Assembly (NCBI GenBank): GCA_963841885.1
Contig: CAWJEK010000029.1
Location: forward strand, 18,053-82,052
From: Bog-756 sp963841885
Lineage (GTDB): Bacteria; Actinomycetota; Acidimicrobiia; Acidimicrobiales; RAAP-2
DNA: 64,000 nucleotides
Direction: 5' to 3'
Shown: positions 1-8,194 of the stretch, piece after piece
Layout of the letters: the number at the start of each line of letters is the position of its first letter
Position numbering within the stretch: the stretch's first letter is position 1
Notes under the pieces: generated by a model
The model's input: the letters and a program-made list of their open reading frames with translations, nothing else
The model's database searches: none
Told to the model about the DNA's origin: nothing
Program-made: the position numbers and the translations under genes

Positions 1-340
1 ACACGTCGGGACCGAACCGTGGGGCGAGGAAGCGGGCGCCGACGGCCTCGTGCCGGTCGTCTTCGGTGGTGCGGTCGACACCGGGGACGTCCGGACCCGA
101 GAGCAGATGGCCGATGTCGTGGAGCAGCGCGGCGGCCACCAGGGCGTCGGGGGCGCCGGTGGCCACCGCCCGGTCGGCGCACTGCAGCGCGTGGCGCCGC
201 TGGTCGACGGCCTCGCCGTACGTGCCGTCACCGCGTCGGCCGAACAGGTCGAGCACCTCCCGGACCGCCGCGGGCGCCGCGCTCGCCGGAGCCTCCGCGA
301 AGGAGGCGGTATCGGATGACTCGGCGGATCCGGTGGTCAC
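1..340 (-). CDS. HD-domain di-iron oxygenase-like protein, partial
   Basis: Only the first ~113 residues are present; the gene runs off the left edge. It starts at a GTG at 340 with AGGAGAGGG about ten bases upstream. Visible motifs, in order, are TYGEAVDQ, RRHALQCA and ALLHDIGHLL, the last being the His-Asp metal site of the HD superfamily. A Tyr-Gly-Glu element ahead of the first histidine is typical of the mixed-valent di-iron HD oxygenases (PhnZ, TmpB) that cleave C-P bonds, so a phosphonate-type oxidation is possible. No phosphonate gene is seen nearby, and a plain HD phosphohydrolase cannot be excluded. Confidence 0.7.
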   Translation of the reverse strand, partial: MTTGSAESSDTASFAEAPASAAPAAVREVLDLFGRRGDGTYGEAVDQRRHALQCADRAVATGAPDALVAAALLHDIGHLLSGPDVPGVDRTTEDDRHEAVGARFLAPRFGPDV

Positions 341-415
341 AGGACTCCCTCTCCTTTTCCCGGGAAGGGTTGCCGCGATTCCGCTGCAGCCGCCACGATC
401 GTAGCAAGGGGGTCA

Positions 416-444
416 TTGACCCCGGCCGGTGACGTGGCTAATGT
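416..444 (+). promoter_or_regulatory. Candidate sigma70-type promoter
   Basis: TTGACC at 416-421 and TAATGT at 439-444 are separated by 17 bases, upstream of the membrane protein that starts at 485. Transcription would begin near 451, leaving a leader of about 35 bases that carries a GGGAAAGGGAAGA ribosome binding site. Assigned from the match to the consensus only. Confidence 0.45.
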
Positions 445-484
445 CGACTACATCAGTCGGTTTTATAGGGAAAGGGAAGAGCCC

Positions 485-1078
485 ATGGACCAGCCGGGCA
501 CCGTCATCGTCCTCGATCGACCCCGAGTCGGGGCGGAGCGCACCGGGAAGGTCGCGGACCCCGGCGAGACGATGATGCCCCGCGTGCAGGTGGGGGCCCG
601 CACGACCGCACCGGCACCCCTGCCGGTCGTACCCCCCGTGGGCGCCGCCTCGCTCCTTCGGGGACCGGGCCTGGCCCTGCTCGCGGCTCTGTCCCTCGTC
701 GAGGGCTACCGCTGGCTGGGCGTGTTCCCCACCGGCTCCACCGGCGGACTCCACCTCTTCGGATCGGTCGGGGTGGGTGTGGTGGCCGTACTGACGCCGG
801 TGGCCGCCGCCCTGCTCACCCGGCGACGGGAGCCGGGACAGCCGATCCGGCTGGCCGGGATCGTCATGGCCATCGCAGTGGTCGTCACGGTGGTGACGGT
901 TGGCGCGCTGGTGACGGGCGGCCACGGGTGGCGGCAGGCCGCCGGGGTGGTCGACATCGTCCTGGCGGCGGTGGCCTTCGCCGCCGTGGCCATCGGGGAG
1001 CGCAGCCGGAACCATCCCCCGGCGGCCGGTGGTGGACGGCGCATCCACGGTGCACGGACGGTCGATGGCGCTTCCTGA
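485..1078 (+). CDS. Small membrane protein, four predicted TM segments
   Basis: A 197-residue protein of unknown function. The ATG at 485 follows a GGGAAAGGG element. The first ~60 residues are hydrophilic and rich in Pro, Arg and Val. Four hydrophobic stretches follow, roughly residues 60-80, 95-117, 125-148 and 155-175, with a short basic loop (LLTRRREPGQ) between the second and third. No catalytic motif is visible. Its last codons overlap the start of the sulfotransferase gene by 14 bases, so the two may be co-translated. Confidence 0.6.
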   Translation: MDQPGTVIVLDRPRVGAERTGKVADPGETMMPRVQVGARTTAPAPLPVVPPVGAASLLRGPGLALLAALSLVEGYRWLGVFPTGSTGGLHLFGSVGVGVVAVLTPVAAALLTRRREPGQPIRLAGIVMAIAVVVTVVTVGALVTGGHGWRQAAGVVDIVLAAVAFAAVAIGERSRNHPPAAGGGRRIHGARTVDGAS

Positions 1079-2036
1079 CTTCTTCATCATCGGTGCCCCC
1101 AAGTCGGGGACGACCGCCCTCCACGCGGCCCTGGAGCGGCATCCCCAGCTCTACCTGTCGTCCGTGAAGGAGCCGAAGTACTTCCTCTGCGACGGTCCGC
1201 CTCCCCAGTACTGCGGTCCGGGTGACGCCCACAGCCGACGCGAATGGGTGTGGCGCCGGGAGGACTACGAGGCCCTCTTCGAAGGCGCCCCGCCCGGTGC
1301 CCTCTGCGGGGAGAGCACCGCCTTCTACCTGGAGGACCCCGAAGCCCACCGGAGGATCGCCGCGACGGTGCCGGACGCCCGGCTGATCATGGTGCTGCGT
1401 GACCCGGTGGACCGGGCGTACTCCAACTGGGCCCACCTGTGGGCGGACGGACTGGAGCCGGAACGGGACTTCCTGACCGCGTGCGCTCTGGAGTCCGAGC
1501 GACGCGACGCCGGCTGGGCCCCCATCTGGAGGTACGTGGAAACCGGTCTGTACGGCAGTCAGATCCGGCACCTGCGGACACTGTTCCCGGCCGGGCAGCT
1601 GCACATCATCCGCTACAAGGACCTGGTGGACGAACCCCGGTCCACGCTCGACGCCGTCTGCCGGTTCCTCGGCGTGGAGGACGGCGTCATCGACGAGGCT
1701 CCGCCGAGGAACGTCGGCGGGTACGTGCAACCCACGCTGTACAACCGGGTCCTCCAACAGGCGTTCCGGACGGGCGCCTCCGTCGGCAGCCACTTCCCGC
1801 CGCAGGTCTGGCGCAAGGCGAGCCTGCCGCTGCAGTGGCTCATCCAGCGGTCGCCGCAGCACCGCCCCGAACTGGCGGAGGAGGATCGTGCCGCCCTGAT
1901 CGACCGGTTCGCCGCCGACATCGACATCGTCGAGGTCGAGACGGGATGGGACCTCAGCCAGTGGCGGACCTACCGCGAAGGCGGCACGTACTCGGTGCGC
2001 AAGTCGTGGGCGCCGTCGCGCCGACTCGTCTCGTAG
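1065..2036 (+). CDS. PAPS-dependent sulfotransferase
   Basis: 323 residues. The N-terminus carries the 5'-phosphosulfate loop IGAPKSGTTAL (residues ~9-19), and near residue 110 there is the 3'-phosphate-binding element VLRDPVDRAYSNW. Together these define the cytosolic sulfotransferase fold, which transfers sulfate from PAPS to a hydroxyl or amino group. The acceptor is not predictable. ATG at 1065 is preferred over a GTG at 1029 because the P-loop strand normally lies within ten residues of the start. It overlaps the upstream membrane-protein gene, and its 3' end overlaps the convergent glycosidase gene by 67 bases. Confidence 0.85.
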   Translation: MALPDFFIIGAPKSGTTALHAALERHPQLYLSSVKEPKYFLCDGPPPQYCGPGDAHSRREWVWRREDYEALFEGAPPGALCGESTAFYLEDPEAHRRIAATVPDARLIMVLRDPVDRAYSNWAHLWADGLEPERDFLTACALESERRDAGWAPIWRYVETGLYGSQIRHLRTLFPAGQLHIIRYKDLVDEPRSTLDAVCRFLGVEDGVIDEAPPRNVGGYVQPTLYNRVLQQAFRTGASVGSHFPPQVWRKASLPLQWLIQRSPQHRPELAEEDRAALIDRFAADIDIVEVETGWDLSQWRTYREGGTYSVRKSWAPSRRLVS

Positions 2037-2881
2037 TACAGGCGCATCCCCCCGTCCGCCAGCTCCACCACCGACGCATACCGGAGGGAGTCCGTGCCGT
2101 CCGGACCGGCGCCGATCACCTCCCCCGTCGGGACCAGCCGGTCCGGCGCCGGACCGACGGCGATCCCCGTGCGCTCCTCGGCGTTCTGCTCCTTGGTGGC
2201 CCGGCCGTCGTAGTAGGCGGACCAGCGCCCGTCTCGGTGCACGACGTCGGCCATCCGGGCGCCCCGCTCGTCCCAACGGCCCGGCGTCCCGGCCAGGACC
2301 GTGTCGCCCAGCTCCCAGGTGAGCCCGTCCTCGCTGGTGCCGTAGTCGGTGTGCATCCGGTCGGTGTCGTCGGGGAGATCCAGCGGATGGCAGCAGAGCC
2401 ACAGGTGCCACGTCCCGTCGAGGAGTTTGATCACGGGGTCCTTGACGGCGACCGACCCCGGGTCACCCGGCAGGACCGTGCGGGCGACTCCCGCCGAGAA
2501 TCCGGACGGGTCCGGGGCGTCCACGGCGTCGACGCGCCAGTGGAAGGTGTCCGGCGTGGCGCAGCTGACATAGATCCTCCAGGACCCGTCGGGCAGCGCC
2601 ACGAGAGCCGGCCGCTCGAGTGAGGAGCAGGCGAACTCGTCGCGGTGGAGGACGTCCACCGTCTCGAACGTCACCCCGTCGTCGGAGCGGGCGATGACGT
2701 TGGCGTACCCCCGACCGTCACCGTGGGGCCGGCGGAGGCGGTAGGCCAACCAATAGGTCCCGTCGTCGGCCAGCACGGCGCTCGGGCCACCCGCCCAGAA
2801 CCCCGGACCGTCGCCGGGAGCCGGGACCACGACGGTGGCGTCGTCGGGTGACGGAACGGGTAGCCCCTCGGGCGCTGGCAT
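1970..2881 (-). CDS. GH43/GH32-like five-bladed beta-propeller protein
   Basis: 303 residues, no signal peptide. The sequence alternates blade-like segments such as TYWLAYRLRR, SWRIYVSCATP, TWHLWLCCHP, RWSAYYDGRA and GMRLYYETSR, with acidic residues at blade ends (GSVAVKDPVIK, WDERGARMADV). This pattern is that of the arabinanase/levansucrase/invertase five-bladed propeller (GH43, GH32, GH130). Substrate is unknown. The ATG at 2881 has GGAGC nine bases upstream. Its last 67 bases are antisense to the end of the sulfotransferase gene. Confidence 0.65.
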   Translation of the reverse strand: MPAPEGLPVPSPDDATVVVPAPGDGPGFWAGGPSAVLADDGTYWLAYRLRRPHGDGRGYANVIARSDDGVTFETVDVLHRDEFACSSLERPALVALPDGSWRIYVSCATPDTFHWRVDAVDAPDPSGFSAGVARTVLPGDPGSVAVKDPVIKLLDGTWHLWLCCHPLDLPDDTDRMHTDYGTSEDGLTWELGDTVLAGTPGRWDERGARMADVVHRDGRWSAYYDGRATKEQNAEERTGIAVGPAPDRLVPTGEVIGAGPDGTDSLRYASVVELADGGMRLYYETSRRDGAHDLRTEYVPPSR

Positions 2882-3064
2882 GTTCGGTGCTCCTTCCGGC
2901 GTTGGCGGTCCACCCGCCGAGCAGGAGGTCCTTCCCGGTCAATCTATCGGTCGGCGACGGCGTCGTGGAAGGCCGGAGCGTCCCGTTCGGACCGTCCGGG
3001 GGACCGCGTCGGGCGGTGCGGCGTCCGGTACGCTCGGGACGACGGAGGGGAGGAGGATGTCGAC

Positions 3065-3442
3065 ATGGCGACCAACAGCCTGTTCCTGAACGCACCGGAG
3101 CACCGCACGGTGCCGGCCGGTGACGTCATCTACCGGGAGGGGGACGAGGGGTCCCACATGTACGGGATCGTGTCGGGCACCGTCGAACTCCGCAAGGGCG
3201 CACTGGTGGTGGCCGTGCTGGGAGCTGACGACGTCTTCGGCGAGCGGGCCCTGATCGACCACCTGCCACGCAACGTGACCGCGGTGGCGGTCGCCGAGAC
3301 GGTCCTGGCCGACATCGACCGGCGGACGTTCCTCTTCCTGGTCCACGAGTCTCCGACCTTCGCCCTCGGCATCATGGGTGCCCTGGCGAGCCGCCTGCGG
3401 GAGTACGACGAGCGGCTCGGGAGGCTCCAGGAGCCGGCCTGA
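3065..3442 (+). CDS. Single-domain cyclic-nucleotide-binding protein
   Basis: 125 residues made almost entirely of one Crp-type cNMP-binding beta-barrel. The sequence VIYREGDEGSHMYGIVSG followed by LGADDVFGERALIDHLPRN is the phosphate-binding cassette region. No HTH follows; the protein ends in a short helix, so it probably acts as a stand-alone sensor or partner subunit rather than a transcription factor. A TACGCT box (3029-3034) lies about 30 bases upstream of the ATG, and GGAGGAGG is the ribosome binding site. Confidence 0.8.
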   Translation: MATNSLFLNAPEHRTVPAGDVIYREGDEGSHMYGIVSGTVELRKGALVVAVLGADDVFGERALIDHLPRNVTAVAVAETVLADIDRRTFLFLVHESPTFALGIMGALASRLREYDERLGRLQEPA

Positions 3443-3479
3443 GGGCAGATCCCCAGGTCGCGGCCGAATTGCGGGGAAC

Positions 3480-3524
3480 CCTTCCCCATGTTTCCCAGCG
3501 GCCCTACGGTGGTAGTGGGGAAGG
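3480..3524. repeat. Inverted repeat upstream of the TauE gene
   Basis: CCTTCCCCA (3480-3488) and TGGGGAAGG (3516-3524) are exact inverted copies separated by 27 bases, between the cyclic-nucleotide-binding gene and the permease. It could be a hairpin ending the upstream transcript or an operator for the permease; nothing in the sequence decides. Confidence 0.4.
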
Positions 3525-3561
3525 CGATCGCAACGGGTGACCGCCCGGGGAGGGGAACACC

Positions 3562-4533
3562 GTGAACATCGACCCGTACATCGTGCTGGGCAGCGCCGTG
3601 GTGGGCTTCCTGGTCGGTCTCACCGGGGCCGGCGGTGGGGCTCTGATGACCCCCATGCTGATCCTGCTCTTCGGCATCAAACCGTCGACCGCCATCTCGA
3701 GCGACCTGGTGGCCGCGGTGTTCATGCGACCGTTCGGCGCCGCCGTCCACATCCACAAGAAGACGGTCAACTTCCGACTGGTCGGCTGGATGGTGCTCGG
3801 CTCGGTGCCGATGGCGTTCGTGGGCGCCTATCTCCTCCACCTGATGGGGCACTCCAAGACGTCTCAGGCCAACATCGAGAAGATCCTCGGGGCGGCGCTC
3901 CTGGTCGGGGCGGCGGCGATGGTGCTGCGCTACTACCTCGACCGCCGATCGGGCCGGGACCGCACGACGATCGTGCACCAGCTCGAGGTACGGCCCTTGC
4001 CGACCGTGCTCATCGGGATGGTGGGCGGCGTGATCGTCGGCCTGACCTCGGTGGGGTCCGGCTCCCTGATGATCGTGTTCCTGCTCTTCCTCTACCCGAT
4101 GCTGGGTGCCAACCAGCTGGTCGGTACCGACCTCACCCAGGCCGTGCCGCTCACCCTGGCCGCGGCGTGCGGCGCCCTGATCTTCGGCCACGTGCAGTTC
4201 TCGGTGACGACGTCGATCATCATCGGCAGCGTCCCGGCGGTCCTGATCGGTGCCTTCCTGTCGTCCCGGGCTCCGGACAAGTACATCCGCCCGGCCATCA
4301 CCTTCGTGATCTTCGCCTCGGGCCTCAAGTACGCCGGCGTGGGCACCACCGCGCTCGGCTGGATCCTGTGCGCCACGCTGCTCGGAGCGGCCGTCTTCTA
4401 CCTGGCCTACGTGCGGCCGTGGAAGGCGGGTGTCGACACGTTGCCGGACGACGGGGCGGAGGAGCCGGCGGCTCCGGGTGGGTCCTCGCCGCCGATCATC
4501 GGCGCCCGGACGGGTTCCTCCGAACTCGAGTGA
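3562..4533 (+). CDS. TauE/SafE-family anion permease
   Basis: 323 residues with about eight hydrophobic helices in two pseudo-repeats. The first opens with VGFLVGLTGAGGGALMTPML and the second with VGGVIVGLTSVGSGSLMI, the paired glycine-rich motifs of TauE/SafE (UPF0721) exporters of sulfite, sulfoacetate or related organosulfur anions. A hydrophilic loop (DRRSGRDRTTIVHQLEVRP) separates the halves. A sulfotransferase lies 1.5 kb upstream, but there is no direct evidence that the two are linked. The substrate is inferred only from the family. Confidence 0.85.
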   Translation: MNIDPYIVLGSAVVGFLVGLTGAGGGALMTPMLILLFGIKPSTAISSDLVAAVFMRPFGAAVHIHKKTVNFRLVGWMVLGSVPMAFVGAYLLHLMGHSKTSQANIEKILGAALLVGAAAMVLRYYLDRRSGRDRTTIVHQLEVRPLPTVLIGMVGGVIVGLTSVGSGSLMIVFLLFLYPMLGANQLVGTDLTQAVPLTLAAACGALIFGHVQFSVTTSIIIGSVPAVLIGAFLSSRAPDKYIRPAITFVIFASGLKYAGVGTTALGWILCATLLGAAVFYLAYVRPWKAGVDTLPDDGAEEPAAPGGSSPPIIGARTGSSELE

Positions 4534-4603
4534 CGCCCGATGCGACCGTCAGGGCCGGGCCATCGGGCCCACCACCCGGCGGTCGCAGCCGACGATCTGA
4601 CCC

Positions 4604-5024
4604 TCAGGGGGTCGGCAGGGGTGGCGGCAGCGGGGGAGATGCAGGCGGCGGGGGCGCGGATTCGATCCGGACCTGCTCGCGGGTCCGGAGGTCCTTCACG
4701 AGTCGGTTGGCCAGCTGCCGGGACACGCCGAAGATCTCGCCGATCTCGCTGACCGTGGCCCCTTCGGCCAGCCGCGGCCGCTACCACGGACGCCCGGATG
4801 GCCCGACGGGCCTCCTCGAAGTCAGCCAGGATGGCCGTGAGTTCGCGACTGCGCGCCGCCGAGTCGGTGGAACGGACCGACTCCATCAGGGTGGCCCCGG
4901 CCTGCAGCCTCTCGATGTCGTCCTGGTTCCACTGGCTCTGGACCCGGAGCCGCTCGGCCAGCCGTTCGCCAGCCTCGGAATACCGATGGACGTCGGAGAT
5001 CACTCGCTCGATGGCTTCCTCCAC
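4604..5024 (-). CDS. Coiled-coil plus HTH DNA-binding protein, frameshifted
   Basis: Begins at GTG 5024 (VEEAIERVISDVHRYSEAG), continues as a charged helical region with a likely coiled coil (residues ~10-85), and then needs a one-base shift near 4771-4783 (an extra G) to enter a helix-turn-helix reading TVSEIGEIFGVSRQLANRLV, followed by a Pro-rich tail and TGA at 4604-4606. About 140 residues. The HTH is of the kind used by small transcription factors. TATTCT at 5032-5037 ends seven bases before the GTG, suggesting a leaderless start. Confidence 0.6.
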
Positions 5025-5332
5025 CCCCTGAAGAATACGCAGGTCACACCCGTATACCGCCGTGGTTTTGCCATACCTGTTGCGGATGAGGGCGCACCAC
5101 CGGCTGCACGGCCGGCGGCACGACCGGGTGGACGGCCGGCCGGGCGCCGCTGACGGTCCTCTCGAGATGATGGCCGCCCGGGTCGCCGCCGCCCGGTCAT
5201 GGACGTCGCGTCGGGTCGAAGTCGGGCTGGTCGCATCGCACGACAGGGATCTGTGACCGATCCGCCAGCGCCCGCCCGGCCGGGGCGTCGGGACCGGCAT
5301 CAGTCACCGGGCTCCGGCTCGTGCCACCGTGC
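5025..5332. other. Intergenic region, 308 bases
   Basis: Lies between two minus-strand genes. It contains the TATTCT box for the HTH gene at its left end. The remainder shows low-complexity GC-rich sequence with no convincing ORF, RNA or repeat. Confidence 0.5.
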
Positions 5333-5690
5333 TCAGCATGCGTGACATCTCACCGTGAACCACACGGTCTTCCCGTGGGGTAGTTCGACCACGCCCCAGT
5401 TGTCAGCCAGTGAATCGACGACCTGGAGTCCCCGGCCACGGTCGTCCCAAGGTCCATGATCCAGGAGTGCCGGGGGCTGCTTGCTTCCGTCGGACACGGC
5501 GCCCCGGACGGTGTTGTCCTGACGCACCAGTTCGACTTCGATCAAGGTCTCGGCATGGACCACGGCGTTGGTCACCAGCTCGCTGATGATCAATACCGCC
5601 GCGGCGACAGTCCTCTCGTCGCAGTCGGCCATCTCCCGACGGACCAGGGTCCTGGCCGCGCCTGGGCCTTCGCGGGCTGGAACGAAACAT
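5333..5690 (-). CDS. HATPase_c anti-sigma/regulatory kinase (RsbW-like)
   Basis: About 118 residues. The core shows the N-box LIISELVTNAVVHA, a DRGRGLQVVDSLADNWGV G1/G2 region and a short C-terminal strand, matching the single-domain Bergerat-fold ATPases of the RsbW/SpoIIAB class that bind sigma or anti-anti-sigma factors. An intact frame starts only at 5632; the expected helix 1 (VPAREGPGAARTLVRREM) lies upstream, and one extra T near 5687 separates it from the likely ATG at 5690. No sigma factor gene is adjacent. Confidence 0.7.
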
Positions 5691-5868
5691 GAGAACCCGT
5701 CTCATCTGGAGTTGTTGCTACCCGCGCGGCCACCCTGTTGAAACTTTGGTGATGCGGCAGTGGGCCCCGCCCGATGTTCAGTTGTGCGGGGACTGCGCCG
5801 ATAGCGGGTTGCCAGGGCCGCGCCTCAGGCAGGGAGGCCGGCCTTGGCCCCGAGCGGGACCTCCCCCG

Positions 5869-6417
5869 CTATTCCCTGCCGCGGCGGGTGACGGCGTCCC
5901 TCACCTTGTCGGTGACCGCGGCCGCCGCCCCCACGGTCTTCAGGCCGCCCTCACTCGAGGGACCGTGCGGGTGGGGACGGGTGGGTCCGCTCTCCTCCGA
6001 ATGCTGGAACTTCTCCCCGAGCTCCGCCCGCTCTTCGACGGATAGGACCGCCTCGAGTTCCGGCCAGACCTGCTGCTCCTCGAAGACGATATGGGCGCGG
6101 GCCGCCCGGGTGAACTCCGGCATCAGCTCGCCGTACGCCTCCTCGTTGGGCGCCGCCTTGTCGAGCTGGGCGAGGATCCGCTTCGCCTCGTCCTCCTGTC
6201 CGATCCCTCGTTCCGCCAGGGCGTCACCCCCCTCGACGGAGCTGCGGACGGCGGGCCAGAACACCATCTCCTCGGCAGCCTCATGGCGGGACTCGGCGAT
6301 GATCAGCTGTTCCACGAGTGCATCTCGACGGTCGGCGTCGGACGTCGCATCCATCTCCTGGAACATGGACTCGACCTCCCTGTGGTCGGCAGCGAGCAGT
6401 TCGAAGATGTCAGGCAT
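5869..6417 (-). CDS. Hemerythrin HHE-domain protein
   Basis: 182 residues. Two antiparallel helix pairs carry the iron ligands: LLAADHREVESMF, AESRHEAAEEMVFWP, and later RAARAHIVFEEQQVWPELE. This is the HHE pattern of bacterial hemerythrin-like proteins, which bind a di-iron site and are tied to oxygen, NO or iron handling. The C-terminal ~40 residues are a low-complexity tail. ATG at 6417 is supported by AGGAGAGG eight bases upstream. A strong bidirectional terminator lies 118 bases upstream. Confidence 0.85.
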   Translation of the reverse strand: MPDIFELLAADHREVESMFQEMDATSDADRRDALVEQLIIAESRHEAAEEMVFWPAVRSSVEGGDALAERGIGQEDEAKRILAQLDKAAPNEEAYGELMPEFTRAARAHIVFEEQQVWPELEAVLSVEERAELGEKFQHSEESGPTRPHPHGPSSEGGLKTVGAAAAVTDKVRDAVTRRGRE

Positions 6418-6534
6418 GAGCCTCTCCTCTGGGCAGGTGGGTGATCCATGTGGCCCCGTCGGGCCACGCTCCGCTCGATACCCCACGGGTCTCGACCTCA
6501 CACGGGAGAACGGAAGCTCCCGACTCGTGGCGCG

Positions 6535-6566
6535 AAACGACCCTCCGGATCACCGGAGGGTCGTTT
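6535..6566. terminator. Intrinsic-type terminator between ssrA and the hemerythrin gene
   Basis: AAACGACCCTCCGG (6535-6548) and CCGGAGGGTCGTTT (6553-6566) form a perfect 14-bp stem with an ATCA loop, ending in a T-run on either strand. It lies just downstream of the minus-strand tmRNA and would stop transcription from entering the hemerythrin gene. Confidence 0.8.
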
Positions 6567-6614
6567 CCGACCCGGTGAGGCACCAGGTCGCGTGTCCGAC
6601 GTGTCGGACGGTTG

Positions 6615-6962
6615 TGGAGGTGGCGGGAATCGAACCCGCGTCCTCCGGCTTCTCAATAGGTCTTCTCCGAGCGCAGCCGGTGGTGGATTGTCGGGACCCG
6701 TTCCGCTACCGGCGGCAGTGCGGTTCCGTATCCGACTGAATTGTCCCTGACGGCCCGTCGGCGCAGCTGTTCAGGTGAGCCCCACTAGATGGCGCCCTGT
6801 TCTGACCCGTGGGGCTTAGACCAGGAGGACGTCGCAGTTTCTAGGCTGCGAGCGCGAGCTGAGGCTCGGCGTTTGTTTTTGGTTCCGGCTCTTTAACGTG
6901 GCTCCGGAGACCACGGCTCGCTTCTCCTACATCGACGACCGGAGTCGAAGCCTGTCACCCCC
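6615..6962 (-). ncRNA. ssrA: tmRNA
   Basis: The 3' end carries a tRNA-like half with the T-arm sequence GCGGGTTCGATTCCCGC; the 5' end begins GGGGGUG at 6962, and these seven bases pair with CACCTCC at the 3' end (6616-6622) to complete the acceptor stem. CCA is not encoded. An internal reading frame ends in codons for EPQLALAA followed by TAG (stop at 6841-6843), the typical ALAA degradation signal. The resume codon could not be fixed by eye. SmpB, its protein partner, is the next gene upstream on the same strand. Confidence 0.93.
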
Positions 6963-7078
6963 TCGGGGTACTCCTCGCACCGCACGACCTGTGCGGGCAG
7001 GGATCCAGCGTACCGCCCGGGCGCCCGACCGGGACCGTCGACCGCCCGGCGACTCCGACCCGGTGGCGTCCGGCCCGA

Positions 7079-7615
7079 TCAGACCCGGCTCTTGGCGGCG
7101 GTCCGCGCCTCGCGGGCGGCGTCCCGGCCGGCGTCGCGGGCGGCGATGGCGTGGCGCTTGTCGTACTGGCGCCGGCCCCGGGCGAGGGCGAGTTCGACCT
7201 TGGCCCGGCCGTCCTTGAAGTAGATCGACAGCGGGACCATGGTGAGCGAGTTCTGCTTGGACTTGCCCATCCACTCGTCGATCTGGCGACGGTGGACCAG
7301 CAACTTGCGCCGCCGGTCGGGGTCGTGGGCCCCGAATCCGTTGGCCTGGGCGTAGGGGGGCACGTGGACCCCGAACAGCCACAGCTCGCCGTCGTCGATG
7401 CGGGCGTACGAGTCCTGGAGGGCGATCCTCCCCTCGCGCAGCGACTTCACCTCGGAGCCCTGGAGCACGATGCCGCACTCGAGTGTGTCGACGATCTCGT
7501 AGTCGTGCCGGGCGCGGCGGTTCGACGCCACCAGCCGGTTGCGCTCCCGGGCGGGATCCTTGCCGCCCTTGCCGCCCGAACCGGCGGCCGGCTGCTTCTT
7601 CTTGGCTGCGGCCAC
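7079..7615 (-). CDS. smpB: SsrA-binding protein SmpB
   Basis: 178 residues. After a Lys/Gly-rich N-terminus come RRARHDYEIVDTLECGIVL, GSEVKSLREGRIALQDSYA, then LFGVHVPPYAQAN and the conserved basic tail KSKQNSLTMVPLSIYF and RGRRQYDKR. These are the hallmark segments of SmpB, which delivers tmRNA to stalled ribosomes. Start chosen at GTG 7615 (VAAAKKKQ); a TACCGT box at 7624-7629 ends eight bases before it, so the mRNA is probably leaderless. It is 116 bases from ssrA. Confidence 0.93.
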   Translation of the reverse strand: MAAAKKKQPAAGSGGKGGKDPARERNRLVASNRRARHDYEIVDTLECGIVLQGSEVKSLREGRIALQDSYARIDDGELWLFGVHVPPYAQANGFGAHDPDRRRKLLVHRRQIDEWMGKSKQNSLTMVPLSIYFKDGRAKVELALARGRRQYDKRHAIAARDAGRDAAREARTAAKSRV

Positions 7616-7669
7616 GTCGAACGACGGTAGTCGCCCGGCGCCGGACCGGTGTCCTCTAGCGTGAGGGCG
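7616..7669. promoter_or_regulatory. Compact divergent promoter, smpB / mec
   Basis: Only 54 bases separate the start codons. On the minus strand TACCGT (complement of 7624-7629) points to smpB; on the plus strand TAGCGT (7657-7662) points to mec. Both boxes end 7-8 bases before their start codon, so the two -35 regions must overlap in the GC-rich centre. Confidence 0.5.
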
Positions 7670-8077
7670 ATGCTCTCGATGCCACGCGCCGTCCACGACC
7701 AGATGGTGGCCCACTGCCTGGTCGGGCTGCCCGACGAGGCGTGTGGGCTCCTCGGCGGCGACCCCGCCGAGGGGCGGGCCACCACGTGCTACCCGACGCG
7801 GAACCTGGCCGCCTCGGCCAAGCTCTACACGGTCGACCCGAAGGACCACCTGCGGGCTGATCGCGACGCCGAGGCGGCAGGGGGGTCGATCATCGGGGTG
7901 TTCCACTCCCACACCCACACCGACGCCTATCCCTCACCTACGGACGTGGCCCAGGCCCCGGACCCGGAATGGCACTACGTCCTGGTGTCCCTCCGGGACA
8001 CCGAACCCGTCGTCCGCAGCTACCGGATCGTCGACGGCGACATCGAGGAGGAACCGGTCCGGGTGGTGGGCAGGTAG
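7670..8077 (+). CDS. mec: JAMM/MPN+ metalloprotease acting on CysO
   Basis: 135 residues from ATG 7670. The zinc site is complete: Glu23 in DEACGLLGG, then His79, His81, Ser89 and Asp92 in FHSHTHTDAYPSPTD. In Mycobacterium tuberculosis the Mec+ protease releases cysteine from the CysO-cysteine adduct, and here too it is followed by cysO and cysM in the same order. The same enzyme may also trim the CysO precursor, which carries residues beyond its Gly-Gly. Confidence 0.88.
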   Translation: MLSMPRAVHDQMVAHCLVGLPDEACGLLGGDPAEGRATTCYPTRNLAASAKLYTVDPKDHLRADRDAEAAGGSIIGVFHSHTHTDAYPSPTDVAQAPDPEWHYVLVSLRDTEPVVRSYRIVDGDIEEEPVRVVGR

Positions 8078-8194
8078 AATCCCAAGCGGAATGGTCATGA
8101 TTCGAGGCTCCGGTGGCCCGCCGTCGGGCGTCCGCCGGTCGACCGTCCGCACCACAGAGCCCCGTCAGGGGCGCCGCAACCCAAAGGAGCCCAC

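Noticed and set aside
885..2411. Long minus-strand open frames opposite the sulfotransferase and elsewhere, some over 500 codons
   Set aside because: They are shadows of GC-rich coding sequence on the other strand: Arg/Pro/Gly-rich, without domain motifs, and in conflict with clear genes.
6615..6700. A separate tRNA gene at the 3' end of ssrA
   Set aside because: The T-arm and acceptor half are present but there is no anticodon arm; the partner half is 300 bases away, which is the tmRNA layout.
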